A stretch of 64,000 bases of DNA from CANMIH01 sp049116335 (GTDB lineage Bacteria > Pseudomonadota > Alphaproteobacteria > Rhodobacterales > Rhodobacteraceae), in assembly GCA_049116335.1 (NCBI GenBank), contig JAGDYZ010000035.1, positions 33,505-97,504 of the forward strand. Reading direction: 5' to 3'. The stretch's first letter is position 1, and each line of letters begins with the position of its first letter. Of this stretch, positions 17,425-26,047 are shown in pieces. The notes under the pieces were generated by a model. That model ran no database searches, was not told where the DNA came from, and was given only the letters and a program-made list of their open reading frames with translations. Position numbers and translations under genes: made by a program.

Positions 17425-18255
17425 TTACACCACTCGACGATCGCCTGAAAACACACCATATTTTTCGCGCATATATGTGATACACGCCACGTTGGCCGCC
17501 AGCCGCCCATGCCCCTGCGTTTCCATCAGGTACAGGGGGTCGACGTCGCCAACTAGAGTTTCGTCAATCCACCTCTCCGTGAATTTCGATTTCTTTTTGG
17601 GCCCTGTCAGAACCACGTCATGACCATTCCGTTGATACATGCCAGACAGCCACACATCATCCACACTCCAAAGGATATCTGGGATGTCATAGGCCTCTCC
17701 TGTCAAGAAGTCCGGGCGGATCAGTACACCGCCAAACCCTTCGACGATATCATCGACAAAGGACATTTTACCAATGCCCCACTGACCCAGTGTAGCCGCC
17801 CTCAACAAGCGGTAGGTGAATTTCCTATTGTTTTTCTTAAACCATCTGGCTCGCATTTCCTGACCGGCGGACGGCAGACAATTCTCAGCGATGACGGAAT
17901 TCGGATGATCTTGAGACTTGGATACTAGGCGAGACAACCAGTCTGGGTCATAGCATCGGTCATCGTCACAATAGACCAAACGAGCATCGCTTCCCCAATA
18001 GCGCATGACCGTCGGAAGTATCTTAGTAGCCGGTCCAAAATCGGTGTCTACAACATGAACATCGCACTCGGTTGGTAGACCCGACAGATCAATCTCCCCC
18101 AAATCCCTTCGACTGTAGACCTTCGGGATGTTCAGCTCGATCGTATCAGGTTTCAGATTTTGCGCTACGATGGAATCGATCGTGGCCTGCAAATACGGGA
18201 CACGCGATGGGATCGTCGTCAAAGAAACAATGAGTTTGGGCATTATTGAGGGCAT
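17425..18255 (-). CDS. Glycosyltransferase, GT-A-like
   Basis: About 276 residues from the ATG at 18255; an ATG at 18243 (MPKLIVSLTTIPSR) is an equally good start and neither has a clear ribosome site. The N-terminal SLTTIPSR strand, a nucleotide-sugar-like fold and a metal-binding acidic cluster YCDDDRCYDPDW near residue 115 mark a GT-A glycosyltransferase. A second acidic motif SVDDVWLSG near 215 could hold the catalytic base. Family and acceptor are not assignable by eye. It sits between polA and pirin; other glycan genes lie 3-5 kb away. Confidence 0.7.
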   Translation of the reverse strand: MPSIMPKLIVSLTTIPSRVPYLQATIDSIVAQNLKPDTIELNIPKVYSRRDLGEIDLSGLPTECDVHVVDTDFGPATKILPTVMRYWGSDARLVYCDDDRCYDPDWLSRLVSKSQDHPNSVIAENCLPSAGQEMRARWFKKNNRKFTYRLLRAATLGQWGIGKMSFVDDIVEGFGGVLIRPDFLTGEAYDIPDILWSVDDVWLSGMYQRNGHDVVLTGPKKKSKFTERWIDETLVGDVDPLYLMETQGHGRLAANVACITYMREKYGVFSGDRRVV

Positions 18256-18334
18256 TTCGCAAAAAGGTTTGGGTCGCGATGATGGGTATAGCGTGCGCCA
18301 CCTTTTTTCAACACTGCTCAATTTTGGGCTCAAC

Positions 18335-19246
18335 TCATAATGGTGGTTTTATAAAGGTGCCGTTGTTCAACTCTTTAAAGGCCTGCCGCAGTTCAGCGCG
18401 GGTGTTCATCACAATTGGTCCATGCCAAGCCACGGGCTCCTGGATTGGGCGACCCGCCACCAGCAGAAACCGCACCCCGTCCGGCCCCGCCTGCACCGTC
18501 ACCTCATCTCCGCTACCAAACCGCACCAGGGTGCGGTTGCCCGACATGTCACGAATGTTCAACTCTTGACCTGCAACTTCTTTTTCTACCCGCACGCCAA
18601 CGGGATTGGCTGCATCGCGAAACCGACCTGCCCCTGCAAAGATATAAGCAAAGGCATTTGCCCGTGTATCAACCGGCAAGGTCTTTTTCACACCGGGGGG
18701 AACCGAGACATCCAAGTAGAGCGGATCTGCGGCAATCCCATCCACCGGTCCTGATTTTCCCCAAAAGTTGCCAGTGATGATTTTCACCTTTGTCCCGTCA
18801 TCATCGATGATTTCAGGAATGTCGCTTCCTTGGATGTCCTGATACCGCGGTGCCGTCATCTTCAGAGACGAGGGCAAATTGGCCCAAAGCTGAAAGCCAT
18901 GCATCCGTCCTTGGGCCGAACCGCGCGGCATTTCCTGATGCAGGATCCCGGACCCGGCGGTCATCCACTGCACCGACCCGGCTCCCAGAAGCCCCTGATT
19001 GCCCAGACTGTCACTATGCGCGACCTCACCGTCGAGCACATAAGTGATGGTCTCAATGCCGCGATGCGGATGCCAAGGAAATCCTTTTTCAAACTGTGCA
19101 GGATCGTCGTTGCGGAAATCATCCAACAACAGAAACGGATCGCTCGCCTCCGGCTCCCCAAAGCCAAAAGCACGATGCAGATGAACCCCAGCTCCTTCCA
19201 AAGTAGGCTGAGCCAGGCTTGTCGATGTCACGGGACGAAAGGTCAT
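18335..19246 (-). CDS. Pirin-family protein
   Basis: 303 residues, bicupin. The N-terminal cupin keeps all four metal ligands: His59 and His61 in WHPHRG, His103 and Glu105 in ILHQEMP. Bacterial pirins include quercetin dioxygenases and proteins that modulate metabolic enzymes. The C-terminal pirin domain (about 175-290) is intact. Its start lies back to back with nothing close; a small zinc-finger gene on the same strand lies 88 bases upstream. Confidence 0.88.
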   Translation of the reverse strand: MTFRPVTSTSLAQPTLEGAGVHLHRAFGFGEPEASDPFLLLDDFRNDDPAQFEKGFPWHPHRGIETITYVLDGEVAHSDSLGNQGLLGAGSVQWMTAGSGILHQEMPRGSAQGRMHGFQLWANLPSSLKMTAPRYQDIQGSDIPEIIDDDGTKVKIITGNFWGKSGPVDGIAADPLYLDVSVPPGVKKTLPVDTRANAFAYIFAGAGRFRDAANPVGVRVEKEVAGQELNIRDMSGNRTLVRFGSGDEVTVQAGPDGVRFLLVAGRPIQEPVAWHGPIVMNTRAELRQAFKELNNGTFIKPPL

Positions 19247-19334
19247 TGTGCGTCTCCTCGCAGTGTTGCGAGAAAACTAATTTGCACAGCCAAGCATGAA
19301 AACGCAGATTTGCGCACACACTTGGTGCAAAGGC

Positions 19335-19514
19335 TCAGACTTTGCCTTCGAAATCCTTGTGCACCAACTTGGCATCACAATAGGAACATTCAACAAACCC
19401 CACCTCTTGCGGAATCATCAGCCATACACGCGGATGACCCAGTGCACCTTCGCCGCCGTCACAGGCAACGCGATAGCTATCAACAATTTTTGTCTCAGGC
19501 GCCTCGATGGTCAT
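19335..19514 (-). CDS. Small zinc-finger protein (CHCC type)
   Basis: A 59-residue protein found by translating the minus strand by hand. It reads MTIEAPETKIVDSYRVACDG at the start and ends FVECSYCDAKLVHKDFEGKV. Cys18, a histidine near 26 and the CSYC pair near 45-48 give a C-H-C-C zinc site as in the zf-CHCC family (relatives of NDUFS6, a complex I accessory subunit). Such small proteins are widespread in Rhodobacterales. It is divergent from the ABC ATPase gene across 75 bases. Confidence 0.85.
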   Translation of the reverse strand: MTIEAPETKIVDSYRVACDGGEGALGHPRVWLMIPQEVGFVECSYCDAKLVHKDFEGKV

Positions 19515-19589
19515 GGCGTTGGTTCCCTTTCCTATGGCTTTGACCTATCAGCTTTATGATCCAACCCAGAGGCAGGAGCAAGCTTCCCC

Positions 19590-20513
19590 GTGACACAGGA
19601 CGCAATCCGTATCAAAGACCTTCGCAAAACCTATTCTGGGGGCAAACAGGCGCTCAAAGGGGTCGATCTGAACGTGCCCGCAGGTTCGGTTTTTGGTCTA
19701 TTGGGCCCAAATGGCGCCGGCAAATCGACAATGATCAACATCATGGCGGGTCTGGTGACAAAAACATCGGGCCAGGTCGATATCTGGGGCTGGGATCAGG
19801 ACAAGAACCCACGCCAATCGCGCGCGGCCATCGGCGTCATGCCGCAGGAACTGAATCTCGACCCGTTTTTCACGCCGCGCGCCGCGTTGGAAGTTCAGGC
19901 CGGGCTTTATGGCGTCCCAAAGGCCCAGCGCCGCAGCGATGAAATCCTTGAGATGGTTGGCCTCACCGACAAAGCCGAGGCCTATGCCCGGACCCTTTCA
20001 GGCGGCATGCGTCGCCGACTGTTGCTAGCCAAAGCTTTGGTTCACCACCCGCAGATCCTTGTGCTGGACGAACCTACCGCTGGTGTGGACATCGAACTGC
20101 GTCAGATGTTGTGGGAAAATGTCCGCAAATTGAACCGCGACCGCGGCATGACCATCATTCTCACCACGCATTATCTCGAGGAAGCGGAAGAAATGTGTGA
20201 TGAGATCGCGATTATCAATCACGGCGAAAAGGTCACTCAGCAAAGCACGCAAAGCATGCTCGGCCAGTTGGATGCCAAAACCATGGTCATCTTGCCCGAA
20301 ACGCCCCCCGCGGCACTTCCTCATGCCGACGGTATCTCAGTCGACACCCGTGAAGACGGGGCGCTCGCCTTGACCTACCGCAGTTCAGAGACCTCCGCAG
20401 AAGACGTGCTTGCCTGCGTTCACGCTGCCGGTATTCGCATTCGGGACGTGCGGACAGAACAGGCTGATCTAGAGGATGTCTTCCTCTCGCTTACCAGCTC
20501 GCGTGCCTCCTAG
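19590..20513 (+). CDS. ABC-2 type transporter ATP-binding protein without permease
   Basis: 307 residues from a GTG start with AGGAG eleven bases upstream. Walker A GPNGAGKST (39-47), signature LSGGMRRR, Walker B ILVLDEPTAGVD and the H-loop TTHYLEEAEE are all present. A C-terminal domain of about 80 residues follows, as in YadG/CcmA-like exporters. The permease that normally follows is missing: the next gene is a convergent HIT gene. It must pair with a permease encoded elsewhere, perhaps for a surface glycan or drug. Confidence 0.88.
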   Translation: MTQDAIRIKDLRKTYSGGKQALKGVDLNVPAGSVFGLLGPNGAGKSTMINIMAGLVTKTSGQVDIWGWDQDKNPRQSRAAIGVMPQELNLDPFFTPRAALEVQAGLYGVPKAQRRSDEILEMVGLTDKAEAYARTLSGGMRRRLLLAKALVHHPQILVLDEPTAGVDIELRQMLWENVRKLNRDRGMTIILTTHYLEEAEEMCDEIAIINHGEKVTQQSTQSMLGQLDAKTMVILPETPPAALPHADGISVDTREDGALALTYRSSETSAEDVLACVHAAGIRIRDVRTEQADLEDVFLSLTSSRAS

Positions 20514-20574
20514 AGGCCGGTTCAACTTAACAACAAGCTGTCGTGTGGGGCATTCCGCCCCTCACAGTATTGGC

Positions 20575-20949
20575 TCACGTCTCAACGCGGGCCAGCATAC
20601 GTCCCAATGGGCGCCCCGCCAGAATATGCACATGGAGATGAGGCACTTCCTGAACACCATCTCGACCTGCATTGGCGATCATTCGGAAGCCATCGGCCTC
20701 AAGCCCCTCCATTTTGCACACCTCCCCAACGGCCCGGACATAATCCACAATCTCCGCCTCGCTGGCAGCCTGCGCAAAATGGTCAAAACACACGTAAGGC
20801 CCTTTTGGGATCACCAGAACATGGGTTGGCGCCTGGGGCTGGATATCCCGAAAGGCAAGGCTGTGGTCTGTCTCAAGCACCGTGTTGTTCGGAATTTCCC
20901 CCCGCAGGATTTTAGCAAAGATATTCTGGTCGTCGTAGCTATAGGCCAT
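20575..20949 (-). CDS. HIT-family nucleotide hydrolase (HinT-like)
   Basis: 124 residues from the ATG at 20949 (GAGGA six bases upstream), starting MAYSYDDQNIFAKILRGEIP as in bacterial HinT. The histidine triad is HLHVHILAGR near residue 100. HinT hydrolyses AMP-linked substrates. It starts 8 bases after the stop of the large glycosyltransferase gene, so the two are one transcript; the pairing has no obvious biochemical reason. Confidence 0.92.
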   Translation of the reverse strand: MAYSYDDQNIFAKILRGEIPNNTVLETDHSLAFRDIQPQAPTHVLVIPKGPYVCFDHFAQAASEAEIVDYVRAVGEVCKMEGLEADGFRMIANAGRDGVQEVPHLHVHILAGRPLGRMLARVET

Positions 20950-20957
20950 AGGTGTCC

Positions 20958-22535
20958 TCAATCTGAGAAAAGGTGGTCGAGATGCACGATATCACGCGCG
21001 GTGTCCTCTGACACGGTCAGGAACGCCGCAAGTGGACGTGCATTCACCTCATAGGAATCAATCTCTCGGATTCGATCATGGTGTGCGAAACCCGCATCGC
21101 GAATTCGGTCGCTCTCATGCACCAGATCGTTGCGCACCGTTGGCAAGAGGCGCTGAAGTGTTTCCGCCGGCGTACGCTCACCGGCCAGACCAACGCGCAT
21201 CGCGTGACCAATCAGGTAATCGTCTGAAAAGTCGCACTCAATTTCGAGGATGCGGGTTGTCGACCGGTCTCGCCCAAAATCTTCCAAAAGATCCAGATTG
21301 GCCGGGTCCATGCAGACAATCAGTCGGTTGGTATCATAGTAATCAAACAGCATCCGCATCAGGGCTTTGCGGTGGCGGTGCCGTTTGCCCATTGTTGACT
21401 GAATCCCCCCGAGATCAGGCAGATCACAGCTGTCCTCATTAAACAGATATTCGATGCAGGGAATATTGGTCATATTGCGGATTCGGTCGAGCAACCGCTT
21501 GGCCACATGCCATTTCTTGCTAACAATGATCAGCATTTCGCGTTCGCGACCAAGCGAGCTTTCGGTTTCCCAAAACCGCGGCGCAAACCGTCGTCCGATC
21601 CTGCCCTTTTCAGACAGGAACTTATACAGCGACCGCCCTTCGTTCGAGATCTGAAAATACTGCCCCTCTGAGGAATACAACACGCCGAGCCTGCGGCGTA
21701 GCTCCGTTGCTTCTGGGCTCACCTTGCGCGCAAACAGGAAATCCTGACTGAGCAACATGTCGTAGTGATCGTTATAGAGCACAATCGGCATACCGTAGTC
21801 GGAGAACATCAGAAACGTCAGCGTCCGACTGTCAATTTCATGGGTCGGCACAAGATGGCGCACCAGTGTTTGAAAAAAGGTTTCATCCGGGATCCAAGTG
21901 GTCCGGAAAAACTTCATCACATCTGGTCTTTTGTGGGTGAAATCCAGAATCCACTCAACGGTCCGACGCCGCAGACACCACCACTGCGACCCGATCATGA
22001 TCTCAAGATCATCCGGGATCGCCCGGCGCAGCCCGAGCTTTTTCTGCAACTCGAACATGGCGTAGAACCGGCGCTTCTGAATGCGTTCGTTGAACCAGTG
22101 GCGATATATCAGCCGCTCTTCCTTCCAGCCCGTCTTGATCCAGTCGGAATGGAAGTAGTCAAAGCTCTCGACATAGTCGCAGTCGCGCCGGTCCAGAAAC
22201 TCATGCGCATATTCCGCCGATTTGATCGCCATACAATCGCCGGACAACATGTAAAAATGCGTCGCGCGTGGGAAAGCATCAATCGCGGATTGCACCGCGT
22301 TCAACGTGGCTTGAACAAGGCTCCACTCCCCCCAGCCACATTTGATCCGCTTTTGAGCAAAGGTGACATGATGGTTGTCCGCAAGGGCTGTCCGGATTTG
22401 ATGGTAGGCCGCTTTCGGCGCGCTGGCGTCAAAATGGATCGCGATGTAGTCGCCTGCCGCCGTAAGACTGTTGGCCTGACGGATGATCGCGTCAGGGTCT
22501 TTGTGGCACAGCAATATAAAGGCAATTTTTGCCAT
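20958..22535 (-). CDS. GT14 glycosyltransferase with DUF5928 C-terminal domain
   Basis: 525 residues. The N-terminal half (about 1-260) resembles core-2/I-branching beta-1,6-N-acetylglucosaminyltransferases and xylosyltransferases: IAFILLCHKDP, GDYIAIHFDAS, GWGEWSLVQATLNAV, FYMLSGDC and GSQWWCLRRR are characteristic. The C-terminal half matches the DUF5927/5928 type of extension I associate with Rhodobacterales and has no known function; it includes a nucleotide-binding-like stretch (EMLIIVSKKWHVAKRLLDR). It is divergent from a family-2 sulfotransferase, with about 145 bases between the starts. Together they suggest a sulfated surface glycan. Confidence 0.82.
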   Translation of the reverse strand: MAKIAFILLCHKDPDAIIRQANSLTAAGDYIAIHFDASAPKAAYHQIRTALADNHHVTFAQKRIKCGWGEWSLVQATLNAVQSAIDAFPRATHFYMLSGDCMAIKSAEYAHEFLDRRDCDYVESFDYFHSDWIKTGWKEERLIYRHWFNERIQKRRFYAMFELQKKLGLRRAIPDDLEIMIGSQWWCLRRRTVEWILDFTHKRPDVMKFFRTTWIPDETFFQTLVRHLVPTHEIDSRTLTFLMFSDYGMPIVLYNDHYDMLLSQDFLFARKVSPEATELRRRLGVLYSSEGQYFQISNEGRSLYKFLSEKGRIGRRFAPRFWETESSLGREREMLIIVSKKWHVAKRLLDRIRNMTNIPCIEYLFNEDSCDLPDLGGIQSTMGKRHRHRKALMRMLFDYYDTNRLIVCMDPANLDLLEDFGRDRSTTRILEIECDFSDDYLIGHAMRVGLAGERTPAETLQRLLPTVRNDLVHESDRIRDAGFAHHDRIREIDSYEVNARPLAAFLTVSEDTARDIVHLDHLFSD

Positions 22536-22680
22536 TCAGGAAACCATCTGCCCTATTATTGTCTGATTGTTTATGTTGATAGAGGTGAACAGGCATTGAA
22601 TAAACCTGCTTTCTTTGATTTTTTACGGGAAAGTTTGCGCCAGTAACAACAACATGGCGGACAGGACGGAGGCAGCGGGC

Positions 22681-23499
22681 ATGGGGTTTCCAGGCACTTG
22701 GATGACCGAGAGCGAAAGTGTGGTGTATCGGGTTGTACCTAAGTGCGCCTGCTCGACCATCGGCCAGATCATGTATTATTCCGATCAGGGCGAATTCTTT
22801 GACGGCGATATTCACGATGCCAAACAGGGCATGCACAAATGGGCGTTGGAAAACAGCCAGCCCGCCATCAAGGCCAATGTGAAGACCCGCACCAGCTATG
22901 CCTTTACATGTGTGCGCAACCCCTACACGCGCATTCTGTCATCCTTCTTTGACAAGATCTGTGGCATCCAGCGCAATGGCCGCCGCTATCGTGGCAATCT
23001 TGTTCCACTGCTGATTCAGAAATACGGCATCGAGGTTGGCGGAGATGACGGTAAGCAAGAGTTTGACCAGATCCGCAGCTTTCGCCGTTTTCTCCTGTTT
23101 GCCCGTGACACCATTCGGTGGCGTCGGCCAATGGAGCCTGACATTCACTGGTCCGCCATGTCAGGTCATGTCAGCACCTTCATCGTGAATGGTGGGCGCT
23201 ACAACAAAATCTTCTGGACCGAACAGTTCAACGACGGCATGCAGCAGGTTTTGGACAACATCCAGACGCCTCACGCCGTCGATCTTGCCGCGATTCCCCG
23301 TTTCAATGAATCCGAAGGCCACGGCCCCAAACGCGCGCATCCCGTCGAAGACTACTTCGACGACATGTCGATGCATCTGGTCTATGAGATCTACAAACGT
23401 GATTTCGATCTGTTCAAATATGATTTCGAGGACCCGTCCAACAAGATGCCCATCGGTGAGATCGATCTGGACGAGGTTCACGCCAAACTGGGGGACTAA
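22681..23499 (+). CDS. Sulfotransferase family 2 (HNK-1-like)
   Basis: 272 residues from the ATG at 22681, chosen because GGAGG lies eight bases upstream; in-frame ATGs at 22654 and 22615 have none. The 5'-phosphosulfate loop is VPKCACSTIGQ near residue 19 and the 3'-phosphate site is CVRNPYTRILSSF near 80, both standard for carbohydrate sulfotransferases that use PAPS. There is no signal peptide. The gene is divergent from the GT14-DUF5928 gene, a pairing that suggests action on the same glycan. Confidence 0.85.
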   Translation: MGFPGTWMTESESVVYRVVPKCACSTIGQIMYYSDQGEFFDGDIHDAKQGMHKWALENSQPAIKANVKTRTSYAFTCVRNPYTRILSSFFDKICGIQRNGRRYRGNLVPLLIQKYGIEVGGDDGKQEFDQIRSFRRFLLFARDTIRWRRPMEPDIHWSAMSGHVSTFIVNGGRYNKIFWTEQFNDGMQQVLDNIQTPHAVDLAAIPRFNESEGHGPKRAHPVEDYFDDMSMHLVYEIYKRDFDLFKYDFEDPSNKMPIGEIDLDEVHAKLGD

Positions 23500-23525
23500 G
23501 ACCCCGCTTCTGACGGTGGGCCGGA

Positions 23526-24107
23526 TTACGCGTCGGCCTGCATCAGCGGGAAAAACACCCCACTCGACCAAACTCCGATCTGTCCATCGTGTTCCACGGC
23601 CAGATCAACCATGCGGTAAAAGCTCTTGCGATCGATCCGCGCCTCTAAACCATGTCGCACCATGATATAGGGCGCAGGCTCACCTGATGCCTCGTCGATT
23701 TCGCAGCGGAACGGGGTATCCGTCGCAACAACCGCAACATCCCCAACGTTGGTTGCGAAACTCAGAACCTGCTCAATCCCGTCTCCGACCGCGTCAAAAT
23801 CCACCGCGACAAAGGGGACATCTTCGACCTGAATGCCGACTTTTTCCACTGGCGTGACAAGATAATACATCCCATCCTCGATTTTTAGGATCGAAGCGAA
23901 CAGCCGCACCATTTCGGGGCGACCAATCACGCCCCCTTCGTGGATCCAGGTTCCATCCCGTTTGATCTGAATATCCAGATCACCTGAAAAAGGTGGGTCC
24001 CACTCCTGCACCGGTGGCAGTTTCTTGCCACTTGCGGCCTTTGCCGCCGCTGCAAGGCCCTTTGCCGAAGGGGTCACGCGATTTTGTGCGCTCATTGCTT
24101 TTGCCAT
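23526..24107 (-). CDS. DUF1285 domain protein
   Basis: About 193 residues if started at the ATG at 24107, which has GGACAGGA just upstream; ATGs at 24131 and 24095 are alternatives. The DUF1285 core is visible: PPFSGDLDIQIKRDGTWIHE, YYLVTPVEKVGIQVEDVPF, a middle section on ATDTPFRCEI, and PYIMVRHGLEARIDRKSFYR. Function unknown; structures of the family show a two-domain beta-rich fold. It is divergent from the MoxR operon, 57 bases apart, a linkage common in this group. Confidence 0.85.
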   Translation of the reverse strand: MAKAMSAQNRVTPSAKGLAAAAKAASGKKLPPVQEWDPPFSGDLDIQIKRDGTWIHEGGVIGRPEMVRLFASILKIEDGMYYLVTPVEKVGIQVEDVPFVAVDFDAVGDGIEQVLSFATNVGDVAVVATDTPFRCEIDEASGEPAPYIMVRHGLEARIDRKSFYRMVDLAVEHDGQIGVWSSGVFFPLMQADA

Positions 24108-24164
24108 TTCCTGTCCACGCGATACACTCATACGCAAATGGTTTGATTGCAATGGAGAGTACGC

Positions 24165-25172
24165 ATGACCGAGGCCGAAAATCTGGTCGCCGACATTGAG
24201 GCACTGGAAGAAAAACTGGCCGAGGCCAAGCGCTCGATCACTGCGCGGTTTATTGGACAAGAGCGCGTCGTGGATCTGGTGCTCTCTGCGCTATTGTGTG
24301 GTGGCCATGGCCTGCTGATTGGTCTGCCGGGCCTTGGCAAAACGCGTCTGGTCGAAACACTTTCAACCGTGATGGGCTTAAATGGCAATCGCGTCCAGTT
24401 TACCCCGGATCTAATGCCCGCCGATATTTTGGGATCCGAAGTTCTGGAAACCGGTGCGGATGGCAGCCGCGCGTTCAAATTCATCGAAGGCCCCATTTTC
24501 TGTCAGCTTTTGATGGCTGATGAAATCAACCGCGCTTCGCCACGAACCCAATCCGCGTTGCTACAGGCAATGCAGGAAAAAGTTGTCACCGTTGCCGGGG
24601 AAACCCGCGACCTTGATGCTCCGTTCCACGTCTTGGCCACGCAAAACCCCATTGAACAAGAGGGCACCTATCCCCTGCCCGAAGCGCAACTTGACCGTTT
24701 TCTCGTTCAGATCGACGTTGGTTATCCTGACCGCCAGACCGAACGCGATATTCTACTGGCCACCACCGGAATTAAAGAAGCTGAATCGCATCAGGTCTTT
24801 ACCCCGGATGAGCTGATCGCAGCGCAGCAGTTGCTGCGCCGAATGCCAGTTGGCGACGCCGTAGTCGAAATGATCCTCGATTTGGTGCGTGCCTTCCGTC
24901 CTGACGATCCCGCCGCCTCGGACCGAGTGAAGGATCTTGTTGCCTGGGGGCCGGGCCCCCGCGCGGCTCAGGCCTTGATGATGACCGTGCGCGCCCGTGC
25001 GCTTTTGCAAGGGCGTCTGGCGCCCGCCCCCGAAGACGTGCTGGATATGGCCAAACCCGTTCTGACCCACCGCATGGCACTGACTTTTGCGGCACGGGCA
25101 CGGGGCGAAGATCTTTCCGCCCTTATTGATGAAGTCGCTGGCCAGATGACCAATCGTGAGGCCGCCGCGTGA
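24165..25172 (+). CDS. MoxR-family AAA+ ATPase
   Basis: 335 residues from the ATG at 24165 (GGAGAG upstream). Walker A GLPGLGKT (53-60), Walker B LLMADEINRASPR, sensor 1 in VLATQNPIEQEGTYPLPEAQLDRF and a C-terminal lid domain. MoxR proteins act as chaperones for von Willebrand-type metal-binding proteins and envelope complexes. It opens a four-gene operon with DUF58, DUF4159 and a large membrane protein, each overlapping the next by four bases. Confidence 0.93.
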   Translation: MTEAENLVADIEALEEKLAEAKRSITARFIGQERVVDLVLSALLCGGHGLLIGLPGLGKTRLVETLSTVMGLNGNRVQFTPDLMPADILGSEVLETGADGSRAFKFIEGPIFCQLLMADEINRASPRTQSALLQAMQEKVVTVAGETRDLDAPFHVLATQNPIEQEGTYPLPEAQLDRFLVQIDVGYPDRQTERDILLATTGIKEAESHQVFTPDELIAAQQLLRRMPVGDAVVEMILDLVRAFRPDDPAASDRVKDLVAWGPGPRAAQALMMTVRARALLQGRLAPAPEDVLDMAKPVLTHRMALTFAARARGEDLSALIDEVAGQMTNREAAA

Positions 25173-26047
25173 ATGCAGAAGTCACCCAGCTCCGCCGCCG
25201 CGCTCAGGAAGAGGCAAGCCGCCTTCCTGCGCTTTTGGCGCGCGCCGAACAACTCGCAGGCACCGTTCTGTTGGGGGAGCACGGCCGACGTCGCGCCGGG
25301 CTGGGCGACGATTTCTGGCAATATCGCCCGCTGCAGGTTGGGGACAGCTATCGTCAAATTGACTGGCGTCGCTCCGCCCGTGGCGATGATCAATATGTCC
25401 GCGAACGTGAATGGCAGATTGCGCAAAGCGTCCAGATCTGGGTGGATCAAGGCGCATCCATGCGCTTTTCCGATGATAAGAACAGCCCAAGCAAAGCCGA
25501 CCGCGCGCGCCTGACGGCCCTGGCCTGCGCGATCCTCCTTTTGAGGGGTGGTGAGCGCGTTGGGTTGACTGGATGGTCATTGCCGCCACAACGCGGCGAA
25601 CGACAAATTGCCCGGTTGGCTGAGGCTTTGTCCCACGATGGCGACAGCGATTACGCCCCTCCGGAAGCGCGAGGGATGTTGCCTCATGCCAAGGCGATTT
25701 TCGTTTCAGATTTCCTCGGAGACCTCGCCCCGATAGAGGCTGCTTTGACCAAAGCGGCAGATCGTGGCGTGCGCGGGGTGCTGTTGCAGATCCTCACCCC
25801 CTCGGAAGAAGCTTTCCCATTTCGCGGACGCACTATTTTTGAAAGTGTCGGCAAATCCGTGACACATGAAACACTCAAAGCCTCAGATTTACGCGACCGC
25901 TATCTGACGCGGTTGGCAGAGCGCAAGGCGCGATTGGCGGATCTCTGTCGCCTGACCGGCTGGCAATATCAGTGCCACCACACAAACCAAAGCGCGCAAT
26001 CCGCCCTGTTGTGGCTGTACCGCGCGCTTGATGGGGAACACGGATGA
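25169..26047 (+). CDS. DUF58 domain protein
   Basis: 292 residues from a GTG that overlaps the MoxR stop (GTGA). The DUF58 signature lies in the N-terminal third: LGDDFWQYRPLQVGDSYRQI and DWRRSARGDDQYVRE. A von Willebrand-like domain follows, with a degenerate metal site in IWVDQGASMRF. Known partner of MoxR in envelope assembly or stress systems. There is no membrane span, unlike many DUF58 proteins. Confidence 0.9.
   Translation: MNAEVTQLRRRAQEEASRLPALLARAEQLAGTVLLGEHGRRRAGLGDDFWQYRPLQVGDSYRQIDWRRSARGDDQYVREREWQIAQSVQIWVDQGASMRFSDDKNSPSKADRARLTALACAILLLRGGERVGLTGWSLPPQRGERQIARLAEALSHDGDSDYAPPEARGMLPHAKAIFVSDFLGDLAPIEAALTKAADRGVRGVLLQILTPSEEAFPFRGRTIFESVGKSVTHETLKASDLRDRYLTRLAERKARLADLCRLTGWQYQCHHTNQSAQSALLWLYRALDGEHG

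Noticed and set aside
20534..20560. Hairpin between the ABC ATPase and HIT genes as a terminator
   Set aside because: The stem needs a bulge and no T-run follows on either strand.
21765..22646. 293-codon open frame on the plus strand
   Set aside because: Antisense to the GT14 gene, rich in His, Arg and Pro, with no family features.
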